A stretch of DNA of 64,000 bases from Branchiostoma floridae. Taxonomy: Eukaryota > Chordata > Leptocardii > Amphioxiformes > Branchiostomatidae. A program made the position numbers and the translations under genes. The notes beneath the pieces were generated by a model. The model worked only from the letters and a program-made list of their open reading frames with translations. It had not been told where the DNA came from and searched no databases. This document shows positions 54,943 through 64,000 of this stretch, piece by piece; positions within the stretch are counted from its first letter, which is position 1, and every line of letters begins with the position of its first letter. The stretch is taken from positions 3,781,580 through 3,845,579 of the forward strand of contig NC_049989.1 of assembly GCF_000003815.2 (NCBI RefSeq). The letters are read 5' to 3'.

Positions 54943-55740
54943 GTTTGTTTGTTTAATTGCGATCTCCATTAGTGTACATCATAAAATCATGCCACTACTC
55001 TTCCTGGAGTCATAATAATAAGAATAAATGAAATACATGAAATGAAAAAGAAACAACTTAACATCAAAAGCGGATAATTAGCGTAAAATAATAAGCAAAA
55101 TAATAAGCAGAGGTCAGAGGTCAAAATAAATAAGTGATCATACATAACGAATAATGAATAGCAGAAGAAGTTAACTTAATTGATTGAAACACAATCCAAT
55201 CAAAAGTGTACTAATAACACAACATAAATATATAACTTAGATATACTGAAATATAAAAATCATTACCACCATGTGCTCAGGGGTTGTCTTTTGTCTCGTG
55301 TTTTCGCAAGCTCTTTTATCCTAGATTTGAACTCAATGTTGTTGTATGATGTCGTTGTGTTTGGCAATGTGTTATAGGTTTTGATGCATCTGTAGCCAAA
55401 TGTCCTTGTTTTAGCGTTTGTCTTGGGTTTTGATTGAGTGAATGCTCCTCTAGTAGACAGCCTCGTGTGATGCTCATGTGTGGATTGAATTGTTTGTAAT
55501 TGCTTGAAGATACATTGGGGTTGCCTTTCCTTTAACAATTTTGTGGAATGTACATACAGTATTTGTGAAGAGTCTTTCTTTAACGGTTTGCCACTTTAAC
55601 TGCATGTGTAGGTCTTCCAGGTTGGTGTCAAAGTGCTTGTTTGTGACCAGGCGAGCAGCGCGATTCTGGACCACCTGAAGACCATCTATGTGTGTTTGTG
55701 GTGCGGAGGATAGCAGCACTGAGCCGTAGTCAGTTTTTTG
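54943..55740 (-). mobile_element. 5'-truncated CR1-like LINE
   Basis: On the minus strand the frame 55719-55474 reads LQVVQNRAARLVTNKHF then LKWQTVKERLFTNTVCTFHKI. This is the conserved C-terminal region after the reverse transcriptase of CR1/L2-type LINEs. A second frame (55538-55263: RTFGYRCIKTYNTLPNTT, FKSRIKEL) continues it after a frameshift between about 55538 and 55474. The noncoding 3' end runs to GACTCCAGGAAGAGTAGTGG (complement at 54992-55011) and an AAACAAACAAAC tail at 54943. It is a dead copy lacking the endonuclease and most of the reverse transcriptase. The same 3' tail is at 20620-20714. Confidence 0.85.
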
Positions 55741-57237
55741 TGTTTATCTGAATCTCAGTGCAGCACTATTTGCACTAGAGCGTGTCTCTGTGAACCCTTG
55801 CTAACCTTTACTTTAAGTCTTAATAAGACCTACCTGCATAAGGTTAGCTACTGTTATGACCATATTTAGTCATGCTGGCACTTAATGTGTCCTATGTGAA
55901 TCTGCAAGTTAGGTCTGGTGCTGTGCTTAAATCAAATTGCTTCTTATTCAAACAGACCAACATTGTTGGAGTACTGTACTGTAACAAGGGGATAAAAAAA
56001 TAGCCAGATATTTAGCCACACCTCCAGACACAGTGCTTAGGAAAAGGTACTATTGTTTTATGAACAAACATAATGCTAGCTATTACTCTTTACGGTGGCT
56101 GGATTATTTGACACAGTTTGCCTTAAAAGTGAAAGTCATCTTGATATCACTTAATCAAGATCCTTTTCTTCCACTGGTCGTGCCAGAGAAGATAGATGCT
56201 GTGTTACACTTATAGTATGTATAGTATTTTCAGGTTCATTGTACCAAGAAAATTCCCCTATCACTTTTCGACAAGTACAACAATAGACTGACTCCCATAG
56301 TCCATTGCATTTATTATGTCTGAATCAGATGAACAACACAGCCAGAATCAAACTCTAGGCTTCTATTTCCAGAGGCAGGAGTGCTTACTGGACTACACTA
56401 CTCTAACTTGAACAATGATGAACTTGACAATATTGAAATGTGATTAAAAAATGTAACCGAAATCAATTTTTTTTAGCAACTGCCAAATAATAGGTGTGGG
56501 GCATCCATTAAACAATTAATTGAACTTTGATGGCCTTGGTTCCGTTGTGTAAGTGAACGTGACAATGGCTGGGATACAGGAAGGTAAATACGGCTACGGT
56601 AGCTATGATTTGGTCACCAGGCTATTCAACACCTCACGACTACAAGCAGGTGGTTACCATCAAAGACTGAAGTTTGCCCAAACATTCAAAAGTTTAAAGT
56701 GGCATCTACATACTTTACCAAAACATGCTTTAGTACATATTTAAATTCTTAGCAACTTATCACTGGCACTAATGACTGTAAGCTGTATTGTTGCATCATG
56801 AAAAAAAATCAATCAATGTGATGCAAATAAATGTAGTCATTTATTTTAAGGAATTACCAAGGAATGTAAGAAATTAGAACAGTTATCATATCGATAAGGT
56901 ATGGAACCATACTTACATGTATGTTTACCTTTATAGACTGCACAGTTCAGTCATTGATACTCATTGCTAAAGAGGCTTTGTTTTTCAGAACAAGACATAC
57001 TTTTAAGTATAGGATGGCTACCAAATTTAGTGCATAAGGGAGCAGGGAGAAAGTAAACACTGTCGCCAATGCAACATCAGTGCTTCGATGACTATGTTTA
57101 ACCTTGCTGCCTGACCCTGTAACAGATAGAGAATTGGTTGGCAAATTGTATCTTCAGTGTGCTGAAGTTTAATGGATGAAGATACACTGAAGGTTAATGG
57201 ATGAAGATTAAGGTTAAGTCAATCCTAAATCCATTTA
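55741..57237. other. No gene seen
   Basis: No domain in any frame and no repeat ends recognised. Confidence 0.4.
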
Positions 57238-57530
57238 ACCGGTGCAATGGCCTAGTGGGTAGAGTGTTCGCCTTGCATTCGGAAGGTCGTGAGTTCGATC
57301 CCGGCCGAGTCATACCAAAGACTATAAAAATGGTACATGCTGCTTTCTCTGCTTAGCACTCAGCATTTGGGAAAGAGTATGGAAGTTGAACACACACCAC
57401 TACCAGTGGACTAGCCCCCTGCTGTAGTGCTCGCATTGTGTGTGGCCCAGGGCTAATGAAACAGAGATGGGCACCGCCCTATGCGCCAGAGATAGGCACC
57501 GCCCTTGGCGCGGGAAGGGTTTAACTTTTA
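57238..57530 (+). repeat. tRNA-derived SINE, second family
   Basis: The head contains an A-box-like TGGCCTAGTGGGTAGAG (57249) and a B-box GAGTTCGATCCC (57291) with partial tRNA arms. The body includes CATTTGGGAAAGAGTATGG, CAGTGGACTAGCCCCCTGC and a duplicated GATRGGCACCGCCCT. The body differs from the other SINEs in the window, so this is a separate family. Not a functional tRNA gene: the acceptor stem does not pair convincingly and a long body follows. Confidence 0.7.
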
Positions 57531-57863
57531 ACAATCCTAAATCCTGAATGCAGTGAATCCTTCCATACAGCTCTTCTGTTCTATTGGTAAGTTGCCTTAA
57601 GGGTCAGCATCTGGTAATTATAGTCATTAAGTCATAAATCAGGTTCTGTCAGATTCCTCTGGATCAATTGTCAAGAGAATTAGTTCCAGTCAGTTGGGTT
57701 TTCATTCTGGGGACTCAGACTTTTTTACTAAAAGGGCGGGGCATTTGCCTGCAAACCCACAGTGAACTACATTTTTTTCAAGGGTTTGTTGTTACGCGTT
57801 AACCTTAACCTCCAGATTCTGAAGTTGTTTAGTAATATACTTTATCATGTGTCTTTACATACC
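57531..57863. other. No gene seen
   Basis: Nothing recognisable. Confidence 0.4.
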
Positions 57864-58022
57864 ATCCAAGCAGAGGTTGGTGGGGAAAATTGCAATCTGT
57901 ATCTGTATCTGTATACTTGTAACTGGTAGAACTTAAGAACTGCCCTTCATGCCCTCCCACCAACGGAGGGTAGAAAAAGAACAAGAAGGTCACAATTTTC
58001 CACACCAACCTCTGATTGGAGA
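57864..58022. mobile_element. 159-bp MITE with CAGAGGTTGGTG ends
   Basis: CAGAGGTTGGTGGGGAAAATTG at the left is matched by the complement CAGAGGTTGGTGTGGAAAATTG of the right end (one mismatch). TCCAA also precedes the left end and, as its complement, follows the right. It lies about 300 bp upstream of the SLC5 start codon. CAGAGGTT also recurs in GGCAGAGGTTATTTACATTG (58081) and CCAGAGGTTGTTTACATTG (58149), a short direct duplication. Confidence 0.65.
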
Positions 58023-58327
58023 GTGCTTCCATTCACCTATGATTAGGTTTACATTGTGCTATTATTAGTCACCAAGTATTGGCAGAGGTTATTTACATTG
58101 TACTTTCAACTTACCTGTGCTTTCACTTAACAAATGTTTTCACTAGTACCAGAGGTTGTTTACATTGTAGTCTTGCTTCACGGTTCACCTATATTAGTCC
58201 TGAGATACTAACCCCGCCCACCCGACTGGCCCTGACACTTTGGCCTAACCGAAGGTCAGGACAATACCAACATTCTAGCTGACTTAGCTGAGAATCAGGC
58301 ACATTTTCTTGCAGAAAGGCCAACAAA

Positions 58328-58429
58328 ATGGCGGTGGAGACCTTAGACGACTTGGATACCAGACTGGGTGCTGGCGACATCGTAGCCGTGATTGTTTACT
58401 TCGTGGCTGTTGTGTGTGTTGGACTATGG
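58328..58429 (+). CDS. SLC5 exon 1
   Basis: 34 codons ending TTGGACTATGG before the donor GTATGT. The start AAAATGGCG has A at -3 and G at +4. Encodes the short acidic N-terminus and first membrane helix. Confidence 0.85.
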
Positions 58430-61400
58430 GTATGTATGTTTTGCTACTGTTTTGGATCTAAGGGGGCTTTATCAGAACTTAATGAGGGTGACACTGACAA
58501 GTGTGTATTTATCTCAGAATCCTTTTGCTGCCGCTGCAGTTAACTCTTTGTAAGGGGAAACTTCAATTATTCTCTGTTTAGAATTCAAGAAAAGCTACAG
58601 TGGCAGCATATGTCACAACTACAATCGTGTATGTCCCCAATTTAGTACCTGCAGCCATTTCCACTGTAAGAGAAAACAACTACAGCAAACTTGCCGGCAT
58701 TAATTGGTTACTCTATAAATCTTGAATGTACAGTACAATTATTTTAGTATCAGTCAGAATCTTGAAATTGTATATAATACTAATTCAATAGATACATCAT
58801 TCAATGTATTTTTCACTAAGGTTAAGGATTGACTTTTGAATTTCAGTAGAATCTACAGACTTCATTTAGTATGCTCATGCAATGATGGTCTAACTTAGAT
58901 GCTTTTCTGTGGGAAGCCTAAAGACTAAGTGTACAACTACAATGGTCTTTTTCTTCTTCCGATCTAAAATCTTCTTTCTAGCTCAGTACAGTGCATGGCT
59001 TGTTAGGTAGAAAGTGCAGCTGTCAAAAAGCGCTCACAAAAACAGGCCTACTGGTTAAACACAGTGTTTTCAAGTTCAACACACACAGAGCAAATATTTT
59101 GACTTAGGAAAGGTATTTGAATGAAAGGGGACCTAGGATAATGTTTGCACTTACATTTGTATTTCCAGTGGGGTGGAGTGTTATACTACAGGCCACATGA
59201 ATAACATTGTATGGTTGAAGTTATCTGAAAATTGCAAGGTTCACCTATACATGTGATCAAGAAAAAATATTTTGAATTGGATTTTCACATGATATAACTG
59301 TATCTATAACTTCTTTATTTGTAGCAAATTAATGATTGAATATAATTGTTTGTTGTTTGATATAAATTTGTCCAAAGGACAGAAAGACTTCTTTTTTTTT
59401 TAGTCAGACATTGGCATTTTCACCATGTCATAAACTTCATAGTCATATGGCCATAATGCACAGGATTTTGAATAATGTACAAAATCATTTTTGTGAACAT
59501 GTCATAAGTAAAGTTACATCTAAACTTGACAAGTTTTGAATGGAACATTTCTTAACTGATGAAAAATTTTCATCCCAGAAAATATATGCATGTTTGGGTC
59601 CTTTTCTTCTAGCAGATGTCTGGATTCAGATTAGTTAATTACTCTTTAAGAATTGCAGGGCAATAGGGACACAACTGCTGTAACTGAATAGTAAATAGCT
59701 ACTGCTATAGAAATTTAACCACTATCAGCATTGTTTGTATGCTTTTTTCCTCTGCTTTGTCCACAGAGCAGAGGATTGTGCTTTCCCATAATGCCCTTGG
59801 CTCGGGCATCCCTGATGATACCGTTACGTGTGGATATGGAAAATCTTGGACGGCACTTTGAACGTTAGGACAGCTTTTTAACATATGATAGCATACAAAC
59901 TGCCTGTCTTTTATAGTGCATTTTGTTTCACAAGTTTTCTTTCTTCTATCACACTAAGAATGGAACACACATCCACTGCACCTGTACAGCTTTTTGTTTT
60001 GAATTCAGATTATTCATTGAGTACAATATGTCAGTAGCTACATCTATCTAGTACATGTTTTAACACCAGAAAGTTTGTGCATTTGAGTTAATGTAAAGAA
60101 AGAAACTAACCCCTTTTCAAGTCTGTTGTTTGAAGTGCAATATGTTAGCAAGATCTTTTTTATAAAAAAAGTAGTTTTATGATGAGAATAGAATGAAAAT
60201 GACTTATGCAAACTCTTTGATTTATCTATCTTGGTGAGAATTATGTAGTTATAAGATGTATGAGTTGCAAATTTTGGCTGCTTGGCGGCATGCTTTTACT
60301 TTTGCACAGGCTTTCTCGCATATCAACATTATGAATTGCACGTTGAATTATGAACTGACCAGGCATCGTCTGTTTTGGGTACAGGCGATGCGACGCAGCA
60401 ACCGCGGGACAGTCAGCGGTTTCTTCCTGGCTGGAAGGACGATGATCTGGCTACCGGTAGGTTATGAGTTGTTGGTCTGGAAACAGTATACTAACTAATT
60501 TTGGGGGATACATGTGTACTCTAAGAAATCCCCCGAGCAACTTTTTTGATTGAAGGTACAAAATTTAATGTAGTATCTTATTGGTGGCCGGTCACCAGGT
60601 GAATACGTGAATACATGTACATGTTGTAGTAAGAATAAAGATAATCCACCATCATTATGGAAACAATTGATTGTATGCTCTCACATTTAGTCTCCCATGT
60701 CTGTGTCCAACAGTGTCATTTCTCCTCCTCAGGTTGGGGCATCCTTATTTGTTTCCAACATCGGCAGTGAACATTTCATCGGGTTGGCTGGCTCTGGTGC
60801 GGCCGGTGGGATCGGAGTCGGAGCCTGGGAGTTCAATGTGGGCTGATGATGATATTTTGTTTTTCTTATAATAAAAAATTGATTTTACCTTTTTATCAAC
60901 CCCAATTTTTCCTCTTATTCATGAAAATGGAGTTAACATCAACTCTCATGCCATAACATGTCACGTCAAAAAACGCTGTCATACAGAGGCCTTCTCAAGA
61001 TGGTACATCTCTCACTTTAAATTCACATATTTTTGGTGGTATTATAGCATTTGATTTGGTGGAATTATAAGTGTTGATGTTATACAAAATGCCATATTTC
61101 AACAGTATGTCATGACCAAAATTGTCCAAAGCTTTATGTTGTTGCACTGGTCCACAGGCCCTGATGTTACTGCAGCTGCTAGGATGGATCTTTGTTCCTG
61201 TCTACATCGCCTGTGGGGTGAGACTGATGTTTCAATTATATCCAATATAAAGTGATCAGATGGAAGCATGTAGAAGTGGCATCTAAGTGTAAGTGGACCT
61301 TGAAACTGACATAAAGAAACATACTGTCAGCTAAAAGTACTAAATATATAAAGGCAGCTTCATAGTTATTGGAGAACAAGGCTCAAAATACTGGGGTTTT

Positions 61401-63693
61401 GTGCACCCAGGTGCACCCAAAATTGGAGCTGTGCACCCAATTTATTTCTGTGGGTGCACCCAAATATCTTGATAGGCTTATGTATGTTAAGATGTCAGTA
61501 TACTAAGTAAACACCGTATTCTTGACATCTGTGAGTTAGAAAGATAATAAAATGACTGTCATAGTACTTCCGATTTCTGAAGATACTAATTACTAATTAT
61601 AATAAGTAGGTTTGCAATTATGTTATTCTGATATTCTACTTTATTTTATGTGGTGCACCCAAAAATATTTTGGTGCACGCAATTTTCTAGTTTGGGTGCA
61701 CCAGTGCACCTATTCCCAAAAATGAATTTCGAGCCCTGCAGATGCTCAACAGAAACAGGTGCGCGACAGAGAAACAGGTGCGCCACAGAAATATGTGCGC
61801 GACAGAAAAACAGGTGCGCAAGAGAGAAGCAGGTGCATGAGAAACAGATACGCAAGAGAGAAACAGGTGCGCAAGAGAGAAACAGATGTGCAAGAGAGAA
61901 ATAGGTGCGCAAGAGAGAAGCAGATGCTCGACAGAAACAGGTGCGTGACAGAAACAGGTGCGCGACAGAGAAACAGGTGCGCAACAGAGAAACAGGTGCT
62001 GAAGAGAGAAGCAGGTGCACAAGAGAGAAACAGGTGCGCAAGAGAGAAACAGATGCGCAAGAGAGAAATAGGTGCGCAAGAGAGAAACAGGTGCGCAAGA
62101 GAGAAACAAGTGCGCAAAAGAGAAACAGATTCGCAAGAGAGAAACAGATGCGCAAGAGAGAAACATGCACAAGAGAGAAACAGATGCGCGCGAGAGAAAC
62201 AGATGCGCAAGAGGGAAACAGATGCGCAAGAGAGAAACAGGTGCGCAAGAGAGAAACAGGTGCACAAGAGAGAAACAGGTGCCCGAAAGAGGAGCAGGTG
62301 CGCAAGAGAGAAACAGGTGTGCAAGAGAGAAACAGATGCGCAAGAGAGAAACAGATGCGCAAGAGAGAAACAGATGCGTGAGAGAGAAACAGATGCGCAA
62401 GAGAGAAACAGATGTGCAAGAGGGAAACAGATGCGCAAGAGAGAAACAGATGCGCAAGAGAGAAACATGCGCAAGAGAGAAACAGATGCGCAAGAGAGAA
62501 ACAGATGCGCAAGGGAGAAACAGATGCGCAAGAGAGAAACAGATGCGCAAGAGAGAAACAGGTGCGCGAAAGAGAAGCAGGTGTGCAAGAGAGAAACAGG
62601 TGTGCAAAAGAGAAACAGATGGGCAAGAGAGAAACAGATGCGCAAGAGAGAAACAGATGTGCAAGAGAGAAACAGATGCGCAAGAGACAAGCATATGAGG
62701 GCTCGAAATACTCGGGTTTTGTGCACCCAGGTGCACCCAAAATTGGAGCTGTGCACCAAATTTTTTTCTGTGGGTGCACTATTTTGATAGGGTTATGTAT
62801 GTTAAGATGTCATTATACTAAGTGAACACCATATTCTTGACATCTGTGTGTTAGAAAGATAATAAAATGACTGTCATAGTACTTCCGATTTCTGAAGAGC
62901 TCCGTTCAAATTACTAATTGTAGGTTTGCAATTATGTTATTCTGATATTCTAACTTTATTTTATGTGGTGCACCCAAAAATATTTTGGTGCACGCAATTT
63001 TCTAGTTTTGGTGCACCAGTGCACCTATTCCCCAAAATGAATTTCGAGCCCTGGAGAAAGTTAGCTGTTCACTCACTGGTTACTCTTACCTATAGGGACA
63101 TGTTTGTCAGTACTTGCAGTTTATGCCTTTTGGGGATACAGTTTCTATCATAAATTTGTTGTACACTTCAATAATGAGGTGATACATGTCCATCTTGTTG
63201 CCTTCCCCTCCAGACAACCACGATGCCACAGTGGCTGCGGAAGAGGTTCGGAGGACAGCGGCTGCGCGTCATGTTCGCCGTCTTGTCTCTCGTGCTATAC
63301 GTGATGATCAAGCTGTCAGTGAGTCGCTGCTTTACATCTCTCAGATCCGTCTGAATCTTTTTTAGTCATTCAAGTAGATAACTGTATCAAAAATTCTAGA
63401 CAAAGTTAAAGACTTAAGCTCGCTCCGCATTCTATCAGATACTTTGAGGTCCATCTAATAGACATTTATTTCACTCTAACTTGTATTTAAGGTTGTTGAA
63501 TCTTAAGGTTCTGGGTTTTAATCTCAAGTATAACAGTTTTTTTTGGGATGTCATCTTGAAGCTTTAAGTTTGCTATGTATGTCACAGGTGAACCTGTACT
63601 CTGGGGCTCTGTTCATCGAGCAGTCTCTTGGCTGGAACATGTACCTATCCATTGCCATTCTGCTGATCCTGACTGCCATTGTGACTATCACAG
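58328..63693 (+). CDS. SLC5 sodium/solute cotransporter, 5' part of gene (six exons)
   Basis: Six exons with GT/AG junctions (58328-58429, 60385-60456, 60733-60837, 61158-61217, 63214-63318, 63588-63693) encode about 183 N-terminal residues. The first five exons end in phase 0 and the sixth in phase 1; the remaining exons lie beyond 64000. Family hallmarks in order: hydrophobic first helix ([17 protein letters not shown]), [78 protein letters not shown]5 proteins use the sodium gradient to import sugars, inositol or other small solutes at the plasma membrane. [14 protein letters not shown] and WEFNAL resemble the myo-inositol (SMIT) branch most. The substrate cannot be fixed from this part. 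Confidence 0.92.
58430..60384 (+). other. SLC5 intron 1
   Basis: GT/AG intron of about 1.95 kb. No repeat with clear ends. GCAGAGGA occurs near 59767, similar to motifs upstream of the gene. No ORF of note. Confidence 0.7.
60385..60456 (+). CDS. SLC5 exon 2
   Basis: 24 codons between TACAG and [26 protein letters not shown] then IWLP, the conserved loop and start of helix 2. Phase 0 at both ends. Confidence 0.92.
60733..60837 (+). CDS. SLC5 exon 3
   Basis: 35 codons between CCTCAG and [21 protein letters not shown] then [11 protein letters not shown], ending AWEFN. The Asn and His of SNIGSEHF correspond to substrate-site positions in sugar-transporting SGLT proteins. Phase 0 at both ends. 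Confidence 0.93.
61158..61217 (+). CDS. SLC5 exon 4
   Basis: 20 codons between CCACAG and GTGAGA ([20 protein letters not shown]), a membrane helix. Phase 0 at both ends. Confidence 0.9.
61377..61738. mobile_element. hAT-like MITE, GTGCACCC subtype, copy 1
   Basis: The left end CAAGGCTCAAAATAC is slightly decayed and the right end ATTTCGAGCCCTG is intact. Subterminal GTGCACCC, GTGCACC and complements are repeated near both ends. More than 90 percent identical by eye to copy 2. Its left flank GGAGAA matches the right flank of copy 2, not its own right flank. Confidence 0.8.
61739..62696. repeat. 19-bp minisatellite between two MITE copies
   Basis: About 50 units close to CAGATGCGCAAGAGAGAAA. 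Because 19 is not a multiple of 3, the array cycles through all phases and has no stops in several frames on either strand, giving spurious proteins of 337-377 residues (repeated [12 protein letters not shown] on the minus strand, [19 protein letters not shown] on the plus strand). The first dozen units vary more than the centre. Confidence 0.95.
62697..63053. mobile_element. hAT-like MITE, GTGCACCC subtype, copy 2
   Basis: The ends AGGGCTCGAAATAC and ATTTCGAGCCCT are intact. Same interior as copy 1 with small indels (an AGCTCCGTTCAAATT segment near 62898-62912 differs). Same orientation as copy 1. Confidence 0.85.
63214..63318 (+). CDS. SLC5 exon 5
   Basis: 35 codons between CTCCAG and GTGAGT ([19 protein letters not shown], then a helix ending VMIKLS). 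TMPxxLxKRFGG is an SLC5 signature. Phase 0 at both ends. Confidence 0.92.
63588..63693 (+). CDS. SLC5 exon 6
   Basis: 106 bp between CACAG and [25 protein letters not shown] then a helix ending TIT and one base of the next codon (phase 1, expected Gly). Confidence 0.92.
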
Positions 63694-64000
63694 GTTAGTA
63701 AGAACTGTGTACATCAAAATCCAGTCACTGGAGTATATAATGCTATCAAATTGTAACAATTGAATGCTACAATGTAATAAATGCTACTGTGTAACATTTA
63801 ATGATGCTTTCAATCAGAGATCATTAATTCAAGAAGGTTTGCATCTTTTCTCAAGATCATACATTTTCACCAACCCTTTTCGTTTTGGTTGGAGTATCAC
63901 ATTAACAATTAGGAAATGTGCTAAGAGGTTTTGATTTCGAAAAAAAAAAAAAAGTGTAATCATTTGAAATTTCGCAAACTTTGCAGACGTATATGCTATG
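63694..64000 (+). other. SLC5 intron 6, cut by the window edge
   Basis: Begins GTTAGT. No exon is recognisable before the end of the window, so the rest of the gene lies to the right. Confidence 0.7.

Larger units (their letters stand above)
61218..63213 (+). other. SLC5 intron 4
   Basis: About 2.0-kb GT/AG intron, most of which is the composite MITE/minisatellite insertion described separately. Confidence 0.85.

Noticed and set aside
57244-57320. Functional tRNA gene
   Set aside because: A and B boxes are present but the acceptor arms do not pair and a SINE body follows, so it is the head of a retroposon.
61739-62696. CRISPR-like array
   Set aside because: Contiguous 19-bp repeats with no spacers, in an intron of a eukaryotic gene.
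61646-62825. Long ORFs of 137-377 codons on both strands
   Set aside because: They are read-through of the stop-free 19-bp minisatellite in several phases and both strands; no real protein composition or start context.

Overview
The window reads as nuclear DNA of an invertebrate deuterostome. An amphioxus (Branchiostoma-like) genome is my best guess, from the mix of an OTU- and endonuclease-bearing Helentron, CR1-like LINE tails, tRNA-derived SINEs and very dense MITEs. This is inference from the repeat and gene families, not a database match. Gene density is low, one gene has introns with GT/AG splice sites, and most of the sequence is transposon-derived or unassigned.

Layout. 1-4.7 kb: SINE and repeat debris, plus a 755-bp TA-flanked inverted-repeat transposon (3495-4249) inserted into a short tandem repeat whose neighbouring unit preserves the empty site. 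4.77-11.84 kb: one uninterrupted 2355-codon ORF of an autonomous Helentron, with OTU-like cysteine protease, DUF6570-like Cys/His region, HUH Rep, PIF1-type helicase and a C-terminal LINE-type endonuclease. It is followed by two tandem arrays. The first (about 131-bp unit) re-uses the last coding bases of the endonuclease; the second (about 134-bp unit) carries a hairpin in each unit. 13.7-14.3 kb: a small cluster of exon-like pieces with a duplicated terminal exon. 14.3-22.3 kb: no gene seen; SINE and LINE remnants and a 170-bp tandem duplication upstream of the next gene.

22356-24179: an intronless voltage-gated potassium channel of Shal/Kv4 type with three unusual changes at normally invariant sites (GYGE filter, PVT in S6, one T1 zinc ligand lost) and a His-Gly tail. 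24.3-58.3 kb: no confident gene. It holds MITEs with readable terminal inverted repeats and target duplications (Tigger-like, hAT-like, Harbinger-like, mariner-like and unclassified fold-backs), a Penelope-like fragment with a hammerhead-ribozyme-like motif, microsatellites, a 310-bp segment present twice, and a truncated CR1-like LINE on the minus strand.

58328-63693: the first six exons of an SLC5 sodium/solute cotransporter (closest to the SMIT/SGLT group), continuing beyond the right edge. One intron holds a composite insertion: two near-identical hAT-like MITE copies bracket about 960 bp of a 19-bp minisatellite that is open in all reading frames.

The two host genes are unrelated membrane proteins and nothing links them functionally. 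The most interesting items are the Helentron with its amplified endonuclease tail, the odd Kv4-like channel, the composite MITE/minisatellite in the SLC5 intron and the hammerhead-like motif.
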